Assembly: GCF_036226605.1 (NCBI RefSeq)
Contig: NZ_CP109000.1
Location: forward strand, 1-64,000
Direction: 5' to 3'
Length of the DNA stretch: 64,000 nt
From: Streptomyces sp. NBC_00704
GTDB lineage: Bacteria; Actinomycetota; Actinomycetes; Streptomycetales; Streptomycetaceae
Of this stretch, positions 8,292 through 17,340 are shown piece after piece (position 1 is the stretch's first letter; every line of letters starts with the position of its first letter). The translations under genes were made by a program, and so were the position numbers. Under the pieces are notes generated by a model, which ran no database searches, had not been told where the DNA came from, and saw nothing but the letters and a program-made list of their open reading frames with translations.

Positions 8292-9273
8292 GATGACGAC
8301 TGTCCGCGGCCTGCGGGCCGACGCTCCCGTACCCGACCACGCCCGGCTCGCCCCGGCCCGGCAGCGCCTGCTGGCTGAGATTGCCGGGCCGCGCCGCGAC
8401 CGTTACGGCTGGCGGCTCAAGGCCCTGGGCGCGGTCGCCGCGGTGGTGGCCGCGGCGTCGCTGTCCACGGTGACGCTGCGAGCGGACCACTCGGCGCCGG
8501 CGAAACCCGCACCCCGGCCGAACCAGTGGGTGTACCAGCACGTCCGGATGGACGGATGGCAGTGCGCCTACACGAAGAGCGGCGGCGAGTACAGCGAGAT
8601 CGGGGTGCTTGATCTGTCTCCCCACGCCGGGCGGGCCTGCAGCGCCACGCCGACGAAGTCCCAGTTGTCGGACCGGTGGGTCCGGTACGACGGCAACGCG
8701 TGGGCGGGACCGGGCTGGAGAGGGAACAGACCCGACGCCGCCCTCGGTCATCACGCCTGGGAGATGCTCGCGCCGCAGGAAATGGACGCCCTCGTGGCGA
8801 CGCTCCCCGACGACCCCGACGCCGCCCTGCGGACAATCCTGAAGAAGTCCGTGCCCAGCCGGTCGAGCAGCGCGTGGCGGCTGACCCAGGCCCAGCGCGA
8901 CTTCGACGAGATCCTGGAGGTCCTCTCCGGATCCGCCGACCTCCCGCCGGACAAGGCGCGCACGATCCACCGGATCATCATGGGCCTGGACGGAGTGACC
9001 GAGCCGGTGAAGGTGACCGACGGGGCGGGCCGGACCGTCCTCGCGATCGGCGTCGACGGCAACTTCCGTGACTACTCCTTCCAGCGCAACGGCATCCAGG
9101 TCCTGCTCGACCCGGAGACGTACGCCTACCGGGGCGTCCGGTGGGTGGCCGGGCTCGGCTACTACGCGGGCGGCAAGGCCTCCGGGGGGCCGTTCATCGC
9201 GAAGGGCACGGTGATCGCCATGGAGACCCGCGTCGCCACCGAGATCGTCGACGGGGCGGGGAAGCGCGGCTGA
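8284..9273 (+). CDS. CU044_5270 family protein (membrane-anchored sigma-factor partner)
   Basis: A 329-residue protein whose ATG lies inside the end of the sigma-factor gene. A cytoplasmic N-terminus (VPDHARLAPARQRLLAEIAG) is followed by one membrane helix at about 47-62 (LGAVAAVVAAASLSTVTL) and a large extracytoplasmic domain including WVYQHVRMDGWQC, SRSSSAWRLTQAQRDFDEIL and a C-terminal beta-rich part (QVLLDPETYAYRGVRWV). The layout matches the CU044_5270 family found with ECF sigma factors. I infer that it holds the sigma factor at the membrane until a cell-surface signal arrives. Confidence 0.85.
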   Translation: MDEMTTVRGLRADAPVPDHARLAPARQRLLAEIAGPRRDRYGWRLKALGAVAAVVAAASLSTVTLRADHSAPAKPAPRPNQWVYQHVRMDGWQCAYTKSGGEYSEIGVLDLSPHAGRACSATPTKSQLSDRWVRYDGNAWAGPGWRGNRPDAALGHHAWEMLAPQEMDALVATLPDDPDAALRTILKKSVPSRSSSAWRLTQAQRDFDEILEVLSGSADLPPDKARTIHRIIMGLDGVTEPVKVTDGAGRTVLAIGVDGNFRDYSFQRNGIQVLLDPETYAYRGVRWVAGLGYYAGGKASGGPFIAKGTVIAMETRVATEIVDGAGKRG

Positions 9274-9274
9274 C

Positions 9275-9306
9275 GACCACGCCACCTCGGTCGCCGCCGC
9301 GTGGTC
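9275..9306. terminator. Possible bidirectional hairpin terminator
   Basis: GACCACGC at 9275-9282 pairs perfectly with GCGTGGTC at 9299-9306 across a 16-base loop. It follows the CU044_5270 stop directly and also lies at the 3' end of the minus-strand ACP relic. The loop is long and there is no T-run, though that is common in high-GC actinobacteria. Confidence 0.35.
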
Positions 9307-9463
9307 AGGCGGCCCCGGCCAGCAGGCAGTTGACCAGATAGGTCAACTGGGCCGGGGTCCTGGCGTCGGCGCACTCGCCCCCCGCGATGGCCACCCCGAA
9401 CTCGCACTCCAGCCAGCCGGTCGTCTCCAGCAGGGCCGGGGAGTCCTAGCCCAGGTCGGCATC
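9305..9463 (-). pseudogene. Type II polyketide acyl carrier protein, C-terminal relic with in-frame stop
   Basis: On the minus strand the frame ending at 9305 reads ADLG-stop-DSPALLETTGWLECEFGV, then AIAGGECADARTPAQL and TYLVNCLLAGAA. In minimal aromatic PKS carrier proteins the equivalent segment is DLGYDSLALLE, with the DSL serine carrying phosphopantetheine. Here a TAG (9446-9448) replaces the Tyr codon and the serine context is DSP. No ketosynthase genes lie nearby, and the N-terminal half is absent. I read it as the relic of a lost type II PKS, for example a spore-pigment cluster; that origin is inference. Confidence 0.55.
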
Positions 9464-9714
9464 TGCTCGCCGCCGACCCCGCGGCCGCCGTGGATCACCG
9501 CGGACTGAGGGCGCCTGCCCCTTTTTCGGCTGGTGAAGCTACAGGACCTGGACGGCCCGCAGCGCCTGGTCCACGCGGTGCATGGCGTCGGCGTCGACCG
9601 GGCCGAGACACTTCGCACCGTCTCGGCACCGTGTGCATCGCCGTCGTCTGGCTGCCCGGTGAACAGCGAGACGGTGACGGCTACCTGAATGCCGCTGGAC
9701 TGGTCTAGGGCGGT

Positions 9715-10213
9715 GATCGACTCCTCCCACGTCCGGGCCGCCCGCCGGGGCCCAAAAGCGGTCCCAGCCCGGTCGACCGCGCACGGCCGGGCAGCAAGCA
9801 CCACGTCCTCACCGACGGACAGGGGCATCCCGCTCGCGGTGTCCCTGACCGGCGGGAACCGCAACGACGTCACTCAGCTCCTGCCCCTGCTCGACAAGGT
9901 GCCGGCTGTCGCCGGGGCTGTCGGCAGGCCGCGCCGACGGCCCGACATGCTCTTTGCCGACCGCGGCTACGACCACGACAAATACCGGCGCCTCCTGCGC
10001 GAGCGCGGCATCCGGCCGGCGATCGCCGAACGGGGACAACCGCACGGCACCGGCCTGGGCACCGTCCGCTGGGTCGTCGAACACACCATCGCCTGGCTCC
10101 ACGGCTTCCGCCGACTCCGCATCCGATGGGAGCGACGCGACGACATCCACGAAGCCTTCCTCGGCCTCGCCGTCTGCCTGATCACCCACCGCCACGTCCA
10201 ACGCCTATGTTAG
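9715..10213 (+). pseudogene. IS5-family transposase, N-truncated, with paired frameshifts
   Basis: The frame holds VIDSSHVRAARRGPK (first catalytic Asp region), GIPLAVSLTGGNRNDVTQLL, a second Asp motif DMLFADRGYDHDKYRRLL, and HTIAWLHGFRRLRIRWERRD near the Glu motif. Relative to the family, one A is missing near 9756 and one G is gained near 9825, so about 23 residues are read out of frame. The expected LTDGQ is visible in the other frame. The N-terminal 100 residues are missing. Its stop codon TAG (10211-10213) is the insertion site of the IS1380 element. Confidence 0.75.
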
Positions 10214-11874
10214 CCTCGCGCTTTCATGAAGCGGGCTGTCCGGCAGGCGGTCAGGAAAGCAGAAAGTGCCTCTGACCAGCAAGAATGAGGATTGTCGAGG
10301 TCCTTGTTCCTGCCACCGCCGGAGGCACTTCCCAGGTGAAGCACTCTATCGGGTCCTATCCCCGTGTCCGCGTCCAGGACGACGGCCGCCAGGTCGTCTC
10401 CCAGGCCGGGACGGTCCTGCTCGTCGAAACGGCCCGCAAGTCCGGTCTTGACCAGGTCATATCGGCAGCTCTGGCGCCGTGGCGCAAGCCGCGGGCCGTC
10501 CACGATCCCGGTAAGGTCCTCCTGGATGTCGCCCTGGCGGTCGCACTGGGCGGGGACTGCCTCGCGGATGTCGCCATGCTGCGGGCCGAGCCGGCCGTCT
10601 TCGGTCCGGTTGCCTCCGACCCGACCGTCTCCCGCCTGATCGACACCCTCGCCGCCTCCGGCGAGAAAGCTTTGCAGGCGATCCGGTCCGCACGCTCCGA
10701 AGTCCGTGACCGTGTCTGGTCGTTGGCCGGTGAGAATGCCCCGGACACCAATGGTCAGGTCGTCGTCGATCTTGACGGCGTCCTCGTGATCGCGCACTCC
10801 GACAAGGAGGACGCGGCCGCGACCTGGAAGAAGACCTACGGCCACCATCCGCTGACAGCCTTCGTCGACCACGGCCCGGGCGGAACCGGCGAGCCGGTCG
10901 CGGCCCTCCTCAGGCCGGGGAACGCGGGCTCGAACACAGCAGCCGACCACATCACCACCGCCCAGCTCGCCCTGGCCCAGCTGCCCAAGCGCTACCGGCG
11001 AGGGCGGCAGACGCTGATCCGCACGGACTCCGCCGGCGGCACCCACGACTTCGTGTCCTGGCTCGCCAGGCGAGGACGATGGCTGTCCTACTCGGTCGGC
11101 ATGACGGTCACCGAGGCGATCCACGAACACGTGCTGAAGGTCCCCGCCCCGGCCTGGACGGCGGCCGTCGAGACCAATGGTGAGGTCCGTGACGGGGCCT
11201 GGGTCGCCGAGCTCACCGGCAAGCTGCTGGACGGCTGGCCGGAGGGCATGCGACTGATCGTCCGAAAGGAACGACCCCACCCCGGAGCCCAGTTGAGGAT
11301 CACGGACGCGGACGGCATGCGGATCACGTGCTTCGCCACCAACACCGCCGGCCGGCCGATCGCCGAACTCGAGCTCCGCCACCGGCTGCGGGCCCGGGCC
11401 GAGGACCGGATCCGGGCCGCCCGGGCCACCGGCCTGCGCAACCTGCCCCTGCACACCACAGCCCAGAACAAGGTCTGGCTCGAGATCGTCCAGATCGCCC
11501 TCGACCTGCTGGCCTGGATGCCCATGCTCGCACTCACCGGCAAGGCCAGGCTCTGGGAGCCCCGCCGCCTGCGGCTCCGCCTGTTCACCGCGGCCGGACA
11601 ACTCGTCACCACCGGCCGCCAGCGGATCCTCCGCCTGGCCCGGCACTGGCCCTGGACCGGCCACATCACCGCCGCCCTCGAACGGCTCGCACTCCTGCCG
11701 AACCCCGGCTGACCAGCGGATTCACCCATCCCTACGACAGCCCTTCACTCCCCGGAGCAGTGGAACCCGGCGCCGCCCCGAGACGACACTCGGGCCCTCG
11801 GCCTGCCCACCCCCAACTCACGGCACGAAAACGGGCCACCGACTCCGTCGGCGGCCCGTCACGAAACTTCGAGG
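10214..11874 (+). mobile_element. Intact IS1380-family insertion sequence, 1661 bp
   Basis: The ends are imperfect inverted repeats: CCTCGCGCTTTCATGAAGC from 10214, and CCTCGAAGTTTCGTGACGG read inward from 11874. TTAG occurs directly at both sides (10210-10213 and 11875-11878), a 4-base target duplication. Removing the element and one TTAG restores CTATGTTAGGAGTTCTTAG, the 3' end of the IS5 remnant. The transposase inside is full length, so this is a recent nested insertion. Confidence 0.85.
10336..11712 (+). CDS. IS1380-family transposase
   Basis: A 458-residue transposase, full length for the family. The GTG at 10336 follows GGAGG at 10321-10325; an ATG at 10285 would add 17 residues. It has the DDE_Tnp_1 layout: NGQVVVDLDGVLVIAHSDKE (first catalytic Asp), GRQTLIRTDSAGGTHDFVSW (second Asp) and a C-terminal Glu region around LPLHTTAQNKVWLEIVQIAL. 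It lies within the element at 10214-11874 and no frameshift is seen, so it may be active. Confidence 0.9.
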   Translation: MKHSIGSYPRVRVQDDGRQVVSQAGTVLLVETARKSGLDQVISAALAPWRKPRAVHDPGKVLLDVALAVALGGDCLADVAMLRAEPAVFGPVASDPTVSRLIDTLAASGEKALQAIRSARSEVRDRVWSLAGENAPDTNGQVVVDLDGVLVIAHSDKEDAAATWKKTYGHHPLTAFVDHGPGGTGEPVAALLRPGNAGSNTAADHITTAQLALAQLPKRYRRGRQTLIRTDSAGGTHDFVSWLARRGRWLSYSVGMTVTEAIHEHVLKVPAPAWTAAVETNGEVRDGAWVAELTGKLLDGWPEGMRLIVRKERPHPGAQLRITDADGMRITCFATNTAGRPIAELELRHRLRARAEDRIRAARATGLRNLPLHTTAQNKVWLEIVQIALDLLAWMPMLALTGKARLWEPRRLRLRLFTAAGQLVTTGRQRILRLARHWPWTGHITAALERLALLPNPG

Positions 11875-11937
11875 TTAGGAGTTCTTAGTGGACGTTAAGT
11901 CCGATCTTTCTCGGTTCGTGATCGCTCGATCGAGCCG

Positions 11938-12330
11938 ATGATCACGGCCTGGAAACAGGACCGGGTGGCACGGTCAGCGACCGGAGATCCTGGATCCTGT
12001 GATCTGCGGGAGGTCGTGAACGTGATCTTCTATCAGAACCGGACGGGCTGCCAGTGGCGTTATCTGCCCCATGACCTGCCGTCCTGGTCGGCGGTGTTCT
12101 ACTACTTCGGCCTGTGGCGCCAGGACGGGCTCGACCAGCGGATTCAGGAACTCCTGCGCTGCCAGGTACGGGAGAGAGCCCGGCGATTAGAGGACCCGTC
12201 CCTCGTGATCATCGACACCCAGTCCGTCCGCGCGGCCGCGGGTGTCCCGAAGACCACGACGGGACTGGACGCCAACAAGAAGGTCTCGGGCCGCAAGCGG
12301 GGACTGGCCGTGGACGTGCTGGGGCGTCGA
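11938..12330 (+). pseudogene. IS5-family transposase, N-terminal fragment
   Basis: The frame reads DLREVVNVIFYQNRTGCQWR, YLPHDLPSWSAVFYYFGLWR, ERARRLEDPSLVIIDTQSVR (first catalytic Asp) and ANKKVSGRKRGLAVDVLG, the first half of an IS5 (IS1647-like) transposase. At 12330 homology stops and the last bases of another IS5 element follow (next feature). The second Asp and the Glu are missing. The bases before 11938 keep family-like codons but no clear start. Confidence 0.75.
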
Positions 12331-12378
12331 AGCCCTGGTCCTCACCCTGGAGCGGCAACGCTGAAGAAGCTCAATGGT
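12331..12378 (+). repeat. 3'-terminal scrap of an IS5 element present in three copies
   Basis: The stretch CTCACCCTGGAGCGGCAACG followed by CTGAAGAAGCTCA is shared with the 3' ends of the IS5 copies at 22540-22575 and 35270-35303. It encodes the last residues LTLERQR and the terminal bases of that element. Here it is fused directly to the truncated transposase before it, marking a deletion endpoint between two IS5 elements. Confidence 0.6.
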
Positions 12379-12407
12379 TATCTCGAACCTGCATTTCCCA
12401 CGGCGGG

Positions 12408-12932
12408 CTACAAGGACCAGTTCCCCGGGTAGACATTGATTACTCTTCTCGGGATTACTGACCTGAAGAGGGAAATCGATTCAGTGATCGATTCCAACTC
12501 ATAGAGCGAGCGAAGAAACTCCCGAAAGTTCGACTCACAAAAGTTCGAGAGACCAAAAATAGCGAGAATAAGGGGAGTCTCATCAGCCTCAACCACGTCC
12601 GCATAGCAATCAAGAAACGCGTCCCAATTTTCGCCGTAGTATTCTGGAAACTTATAAATCTTGCCGAGCAACACGAGGAATTTATGCTCCGTGACAACAT
12701 TTGTCGCGTCAACCTCCAGAAGGTCGACACCGGCGCCGCCAAACTCACCTCTAATTCGCCTATATTCTTCTTCCTTAATCAGGAATGGACGCTGTCCTAT
12801 ATTGAGGCTCGCCGCTCCGAGGTCTTCCCACCGGGCCAGCCTTCGACGTGCCGCGACCACATAGGGGTCGTCCGTATCGGCGGGAGCCGACCTCAGCAGC
12901 GCCCACTTTCCTCTCGCGCCGTTATCTTCCAT
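12408..12932 (-). CDS. Barstar-family immunity protein
   Basis: A 174-residue protein. The C-terminal 90 residues carry the barstar fold signature: LLEVDATNVVTEHKFLVLLG, KIYKFPEYYGENWDAFLDCY and a following ADETPLILAIFGLSN strand-helix. The YGENWDAFLDC helix is the part of barstar that plugs the barnase active site. The N-terminal 80 residues (residues 1-75 include ADTDDPYVVAARRRLARWED) are an extension seen in larger actinobacterial homologues. It lies just 3' of the RHS toxin gene on the same strand, the usual toxin-immunity order. No disabling mutation is seen. The region has lower GC than its neighbours. Start ATG at 12932. Confidence 0.8.
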   Translation of the reverse strand: MEDNGARGKWALLRSAPADTDDPYVVAARRRLARWEDLGAASLNIGQRPFLIKEEEYRRIRGEFGGAGVDLLEVDATNVVTEHKFLVLLGKIYKFPEYYGENWDAFLDCYADVVEADETPLILAIFGLSNFCESNFREFLRSLYELESITESISLFRSVIPRRVINVYPGNWSL

Positions 12933-12958
12933 ACCGCCCACAGTTGCACTCTTCCCTA

Positions 12959-14655
12959 ATAGGTGTCCACGAGCCGGACTTGTAGTGGGGCGTGTATCAG
13001 GCTTCACCCCTCTGTCCGATGACGATGCGCCCCATGCCGCCCCGCCTTGCGCCAGCCTCAGTCGGCCAGACGTCCATCTCGGTCCAGTAACCGAGAGGCT
13101 TATCACTTCCGCCACCGGGGATGTTGTGCCCCCGATATACGCCGACGTTGTCCACGTCGATACCGCCTTGCATAACGCCAGCCGGAGGCTTACCGGTCTT
13201 ATCGAAAGCATCTACAACAGTCTGTATCTGATCATGCAGGTAGTCGTCAACCGCCTCGAGATTCAGCGGGCAGCTGTTGTGAACGAGAACGGGGGCCGCA
13301 CCTACCAGCACATAGTACGTGTGGAGGTCGCCGACTGTGAGGTTCCAACGGTTGGCGGATCCCGGTGTGGGCCGCGCGGAGATGACGTAAGCGTGGTGGC
13401 CGGTGGCCGTGTTGAGAGTGTCGCCGCGGTGGAGGTCACCGGCGGGGACCCATGCGTGAGTGGAGTCGTTCCAGAAGGGATGGTTGGCGGTTGTGTGGAG
13501 AGTGGCGGTTTTGCCATCCTCGCCGCGAAAGGTCAGATCGAGCAAGTCGTAGTCGCGGTTGAGCAACACGTGTTGGACCGTGCGGGCGCCTACGTGCTTG
13601 CCTGTCTTTTGATCGGCTGCTTCGACCTTGTCGCCGACCTCAATCTCACCGATGGGCTCTGTCTTGCCACCCTCCATGATACCGGCGTGTCTGGTGAGAA
13701 ACTGCATGGACGGCCTCGGGAGCCGGACCCTCGGGAGCCGGTGCTCCCCTCTCCGAACCTAATGCCTTCGCCAGCGGCCAGAGCCATGACGAAATCGTCA
13801 GCAACCCCTAGGGCGCGTTCCCAAACCCGGGCATCCTTCTTGCATTCTTCCTCATTTATGACGCAGTAGGTGGCAGCAATCTCCTTTGCTCCGGCTACAT
13901 CATCCGGGTGGTCAAGGTAATAGGAATATGCACGATTACAGGCGAGGCGGCCGTAGCAAACAGTTTCCGGTTTACCGAAGACATTCGTTTGCGGTGCCCA
14001 GTAACCGCCCCCCGTGGCTGTGAGCTTGTTACTGCTGAACTGATAGTAGGAACTCCCCAGCCTTCGCGCGTTGTTTGACGACGGGGTTGTTGAAGCTACC
14101 CAGCCCTGGTGTGTGCCGGCCTTACTGTTACTGGGGGTGCTACCCGAGTTGGCGTGGTCACGCATCGCGGCGTTGACGCTGGCCCTGTTTCCCGGTGTGG
14201 CATTTATGCATGACGGGCAATTACGTGTCGGGCAGTCAGGTCCTGCGCAGAGCCCGGAGGGGTCACTGTTCGTGATCGGATTGCCTGCGGCGTAAGCGTA
14301 GCCGGCGAGTTGTTGGTCGTCAGTGGTTTCGAAAAGGGGGTCGAGGCTGGTGAAGCGGCCGAGGGTGGGGTCGTATTGGCGGGCGCCGAGTTGAGTGAGG
14401 CCGGTGTTCGCGTTGTCGGGTGCGTTGAGGAAGCCTCGGTTGTCGATCCAGGTGACCGCGGTGCCGCGGGTGCCGCCGTAGGGGGTGAACTGGCGCCATG
14501 TGGGGGTTTGCGCGGTGGAGTCCAGGTAGAGGCCGCTGGTGCCGTGCGGGTCGCTGATCTGGAATTTGTAGTTGGTGCCGGTGCCTGTTCGCACTACGGT
14601 GCCGCCGCCTGGCAGAGGTCGTGTCCAGGAGTGGCCGGTGGTCGCGATCGGAGCT
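12959..14655 (-). pseudogene. RHS-repeat / pre-toxin HINT / barnase-type RNase polymorphic toxin, decayed
   Basis: Read from 14655, the RHS core comes first (LTQLGARQYDPTLGRFTSLD, DDQQLAGYAYAAGNPITNSD, PSGLCAGPDC), then a 110-residue linker, then the intein-like HINT domain. HINT starts CSFSPDTPV and resumes in another frame as MEGGKTEPIGEIEVGDKVEA, with ATLHTTANHPFW and LHTYYVLVGAAPVLVHNSC. A one-base loss near 13685 causes the shift. The tip resembles the barnase/RNase N1 family (GVYRGHNIPGG, GYWTEMDVWP, GRIVIGQRGEA). A TGA at 12997-12999 then interrupts it before YTPHYKSGSWTPI, which holds the expected catalytic His. The long RHS N-terminus is missing. Confidence 0.8.
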
Positions 14656-14717
14656 TCAGAAGGCGGGATCGGCCGCTGCGGCCGGCGCAAGGCAGTTCGA
14701 CCGGGACGCCAGGTGCT

Positions 14718-15341
14718 CTACCAGTTGGTCAGGTCCACGAGGAGATCGCAGTGTGGGTCGTCCGAGGACGGCCTGTGGTGCTGGGCTTCCCCGATGAGGC
14801 TCGGAAGGGAGGCGATCAGGGCGGTGGTCGTGTCGGTCAGGCGAACGTCGACACCGACGATGCCTGGGCGGTCGGGACGCTGCACGTACAGGCGCAGCAG
14901 GCTGTGCTCCAGCATCAGGAACCCGACCAGGAAGGGGTTGTCCTCGTCGCCTGGGTCGGACAGGGCGCGTACGACGGTGAGGGTCTGGCCGTACTCGTCT
15001 TCGGGGTCCGGGGTGATTTCCTCGGGGTGGAGGCGGATGAGTGTCATGCCCATGGTTTCGCTGATGTCGCTCGTCCCGTAGAGCTGAGTGCCCGTCAGCA
15101 CCGTGCGCAGGAGGCCGGGGATGTAGTACGGGGCAACGGTGTCGTGGGGGATCTCGTAGAGGAAGGTGGTGCCGTCCTCGTTGTCTCCGGCATGGACGGC
15201 AACACGGACGGCGCCGGGGGCGGGCAGAACTCCGTGAAGCCGGCACCCCTCGGCCAGGGGGCTGTTGAGGTAGTACAGCAGCAGACGGCTGACGGCCGCT
15301 TGCTGCTCACGGTCTTCAGAGTCGATCACTGGTTCATCCAT
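14718..15341 (-). CDS. Unrecognised protein, possible immunity-type partner
   Basis: A 207-residue acidic soluble protein from the ATG at 15341 (a GTG at 15350 is also possible). Visible stretches are RLLLYYLNSPLAEGCRLHGV, EDGTTFLYEIPHDTVAPYYI, PGLLRTVLTGTQLYGTSDIS and FLVGFLMLEHSLLRLYVQRP. No known domain is recognised. It sits between a truncated RHS gene and a short toxin-tip-like remnant whose stop overlaps its start, so an immunity role is conceivable, but that is inference from position only. Confidence 0.55.
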   Translation of the reverse strand: MDEPVIDSEDREQQAAVSRLLLYYLNSPLAEGCRLHGVLPAPGAVRVAVHAGDNEDGTTFLYEIPHDTVAPYYIPGLLRTVLTGTQLYGTSDISETMGMTLIRLHPEEITPDPEDEYGQTLTVVRALSDPGDEDNPFLVGFLMLEHSLLRLYVQRPDRPGIVGVDVRLTDTTTALIASLPSLIGEAQHHRPSSDDPHCDLLVDLTNW

Positions 15342-15870
15342 GCGGGACACTTGTTGTGGGGCTGGTTGCGGCAGAAGGCATTGATGACGCCGATCTTCTG
15401 TCCCCGACCGGCATCGTACTTCTGGACCGTTGTCTTACGCGTGTACTGAACGATTACCACGAACTTGACCTGGGCCGGGTGCCCGCCGGTCCTGATGGCG
15501 ACACCGTCGTACTCCAGGCGTCCGTGACCGTTGTCCCGGTCGACCTTGTCACTGCGGCGACCGACGGCAATCCGTGCGCCGACGCGCTGCGGGAGCTGGG
15601 CGCACGCTGGGACTGCGTGTTCACCGCTCTGCCTGGCGTCAGCGCGACGGCGCGGATGGTGAACGAGGAGCGGTGACCGGGCGTGCCTGTCGGCCGGAGC
15701 CCCGAGTGGCAGAGCACAACGTCCGGCATTTGAGTGGTCGCGTGCCTGTGCTCCGTCCGGGGTGGGCTCCATGACGGGCACCCGTCGTCGCAGAACTCCT
15801 TCTACACTCGAACAGGTTCGGCGCACCCAGAGAGGAGTCTCCAGGGTGCCGGAACCCGGTGCCAGCTTCA
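15326..15870. other. Unresolved stretch with two short competing remnants
   Basis: On the minus strand the frame ending at 15326 reads VQYTRKTTVQKYDAGRGQKI then GVINAFCRNQPHNKCPAW, which could be the tip of a lost polymorphic toxin; its stop lies inside the next gene's start. On the plus strand, codons ending at 15676 (DGDTVVLQASVTVVPVDLVT, ALRELGARWDCVFTALPG) have strong GC3 bias and look like the 3' end of another gene. I recognise neither and see no complete gene. Confidence 0.3.
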
Positions 15871-17097
15871 TTACACCGCGGCTATGCCCTCCATGCCGGA
15901 GTCGGCGAAGGCGGGCAGACCGGTGGCCGTGGTGACCTTGGTGAGGGAGCCGTTCTTACCGACGCGGAAACCGTCGACGGTGCCGGAGGTGCCGTTCTGT
16001 ACGTACAGGAACTTCTCGTCCTGTGTCACCGCCAGGTCGATGACTCCCTGGGACATGGCTGACGGCGGGGTAGCGATGCCGACGTCGTTGGTGAGCGCGA
16101 GCCTGCCGTGCCGGTCGGTACGGTAGCCGGTGACGGTTGAGTTGCCGGTGTTGCCGCCGTAGAAGAAGTCCCCGGCACGCTCGAGCCAGCACAGCGTGTT
16201 CTGGCCGTTGGTCAGGGGCCTCTGGACGACCTTGAGGCTGCCGTCAGCGCGCACCTTGTAGGTACTGACCGTCGACTTCTCGGCCTCTGCCACCAGCATA
16301 CGGCCCGCCGTATCGAAGGTGACCGCGAACGGCACGCCGCCGGCCGAGTCGTTGATCTTCGCGCGATGCGCGGGGCGTCCGTCGGGTCGTATCGGGAACA
16401 CCTCGATTGTGTTGGCCGACTTCGTGGTGACGACCAGTTCACGGCCGCCCGGAGTGAAAACAACCTGGCCGGGCGAGCTGCTGAACAACGGCACCTTGTC
16501 GTTCTTCAGCCCCAGGGAGCGATATGAACCGCCCAGCGGCTTGAGTCCGTTAGCGGTGATCTTGAAGCCCTGGACACTGCCTGCACCTCCCGCGTTCATG
16601 ACGTAGGCGAGGTTGCCGGACACCGCGATCGACGAGGGGAAGTCTCCGCCCGAGCGCACCACATGCCGGTCCGTCAGCTTCTGTCCCTCAACCCTGAACG
16701 AGGTCACGGTGCCGCTGCCCGCGTTGACTGCCAGCAGCAGATGCGAGCTGCGGTCGTAGACGAGTGAGCCCTGGGAGGCGAGGGAGTCGGTGGGTGCGTC
16801 GACCTGGTCGCCGCCCTGCCCGCCGGTCGCGTAGGTGTTCGAGGCCGTCAGCTTTCCGTCCTCGTCGCGCTTGAAGACATGGATGGTGTTTCCGGCGAGC
16901 TCGTTGCCCTGCACGAAGACAGCGTGGTCGGCTCCCGCCTTGGCACTCTTCGTTGTCGCGCTTTCGCCTGCGCGGGGGACTTCGTCCGCCGAGGCGATGG
17001 CCACCGTGGTCGCGACCGCCGCCGAGGCGAGGATCCCGGCCCCGGCGATGGTCATCCGGACCTGCGTTTTCGACCTGCGCCTGTTGTGCCTGCTCAC
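15871..17097 (-). CDS. Secreted beta-propeller protein of the lactonase (YncE/6-phosphogluconolactonase-like) class
   Basis: A 408-residue protein from a GTG at 17097 with GAGGAG just upstream. A Sec signal peptide precedes ASADEVPRAG (cleavage near residue 35). The body is a run of about seven blade-like repeats, each with a pattern such as GNELAGNTIHVFKRDEDGKL, NAGSGTVTSFRVEGQKL, SANTIEVFPIRPDGRP, EKSTVSTYKVRADGSL and GTSGTVDGFRVGKNGSL. This is the seven-bladed propeller of the lactonase family. Enzymatic activity is unproven for secreted actinobacterial members. It is monocistronic, and the 170 bases upstream of 17097 contain no gene. Confidence 0.85.
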   Translation of the reverse strand: MSRHNRRRSKTQVRMTIAGAGILASAAVATTVAIASADEVPRAGESATTKSAKAGADHAVFVQGNELAGNTIHVFKRDEDGKLTASNTYATGGQGGDQVDAPTDSLASQGSLVYDRSSHLLLAVNAGSGTVTSFRVEGQKLTDRHVVRSGGDFPSSIAVSGNLAYVMNAGGAGSVQGFKITANGLKPLGGSYRSLGLKNDKVPLFSSSPGQVVFTPGGRELVVTTKSANTIEVFPIRPDGRPAHRAKINDSAGGVPFAVTFDTAGRMLVAEAEKSTVSTYKVRADGSLKVVQRPLTNGQNTLCWLERAGDFFYGGNTGNSTVTGYRTDRHGRLALTNDVGIATPPSAMSQGVIDLAVTQDEKFLYVQNGTSGTVDGFRVGKNGSLTKVTTATGLPAFADSGMEGIAAV

Positions 17098-17268
17098 GTC
17101 TGACTCCTCGTACCTCGCCGCCACCACCGGCCGGTGACGTGCAGAGCAAGAGTCGCCTGTGGGGCGGATGAGTTGAACGTGTTTGGTCTCTGCGTCAGCT
17201 TCTCGTAAGAACTTCCGCTCGCCCCGGAAGACTCGATGCCGGTCTGGTGTGCAACTGACGATCAACGA

Positions 17269-17340
17269 TTACGCCTGGGTCGTGGTCTTCTGCTTGAGGC
17301 GTTCGTAGGGGGCCTGGCCGCCGAGGCCGCCGTGGGCCAG
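17269..17340 (-). pseudogene. IS481-type transposase C-terminal scrap
   Basis: The frame ends RLAHGGLGGQAPYERLKQKT followed by TTQA and a stop. This is the standard C-terminus of IS481/IS3-like transposases (H-x-x-LGG-x-x-P-x-E-R). Only about 24 residues remain, joined at their 5' side to a P450 fragment. Confidence 0.6.
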
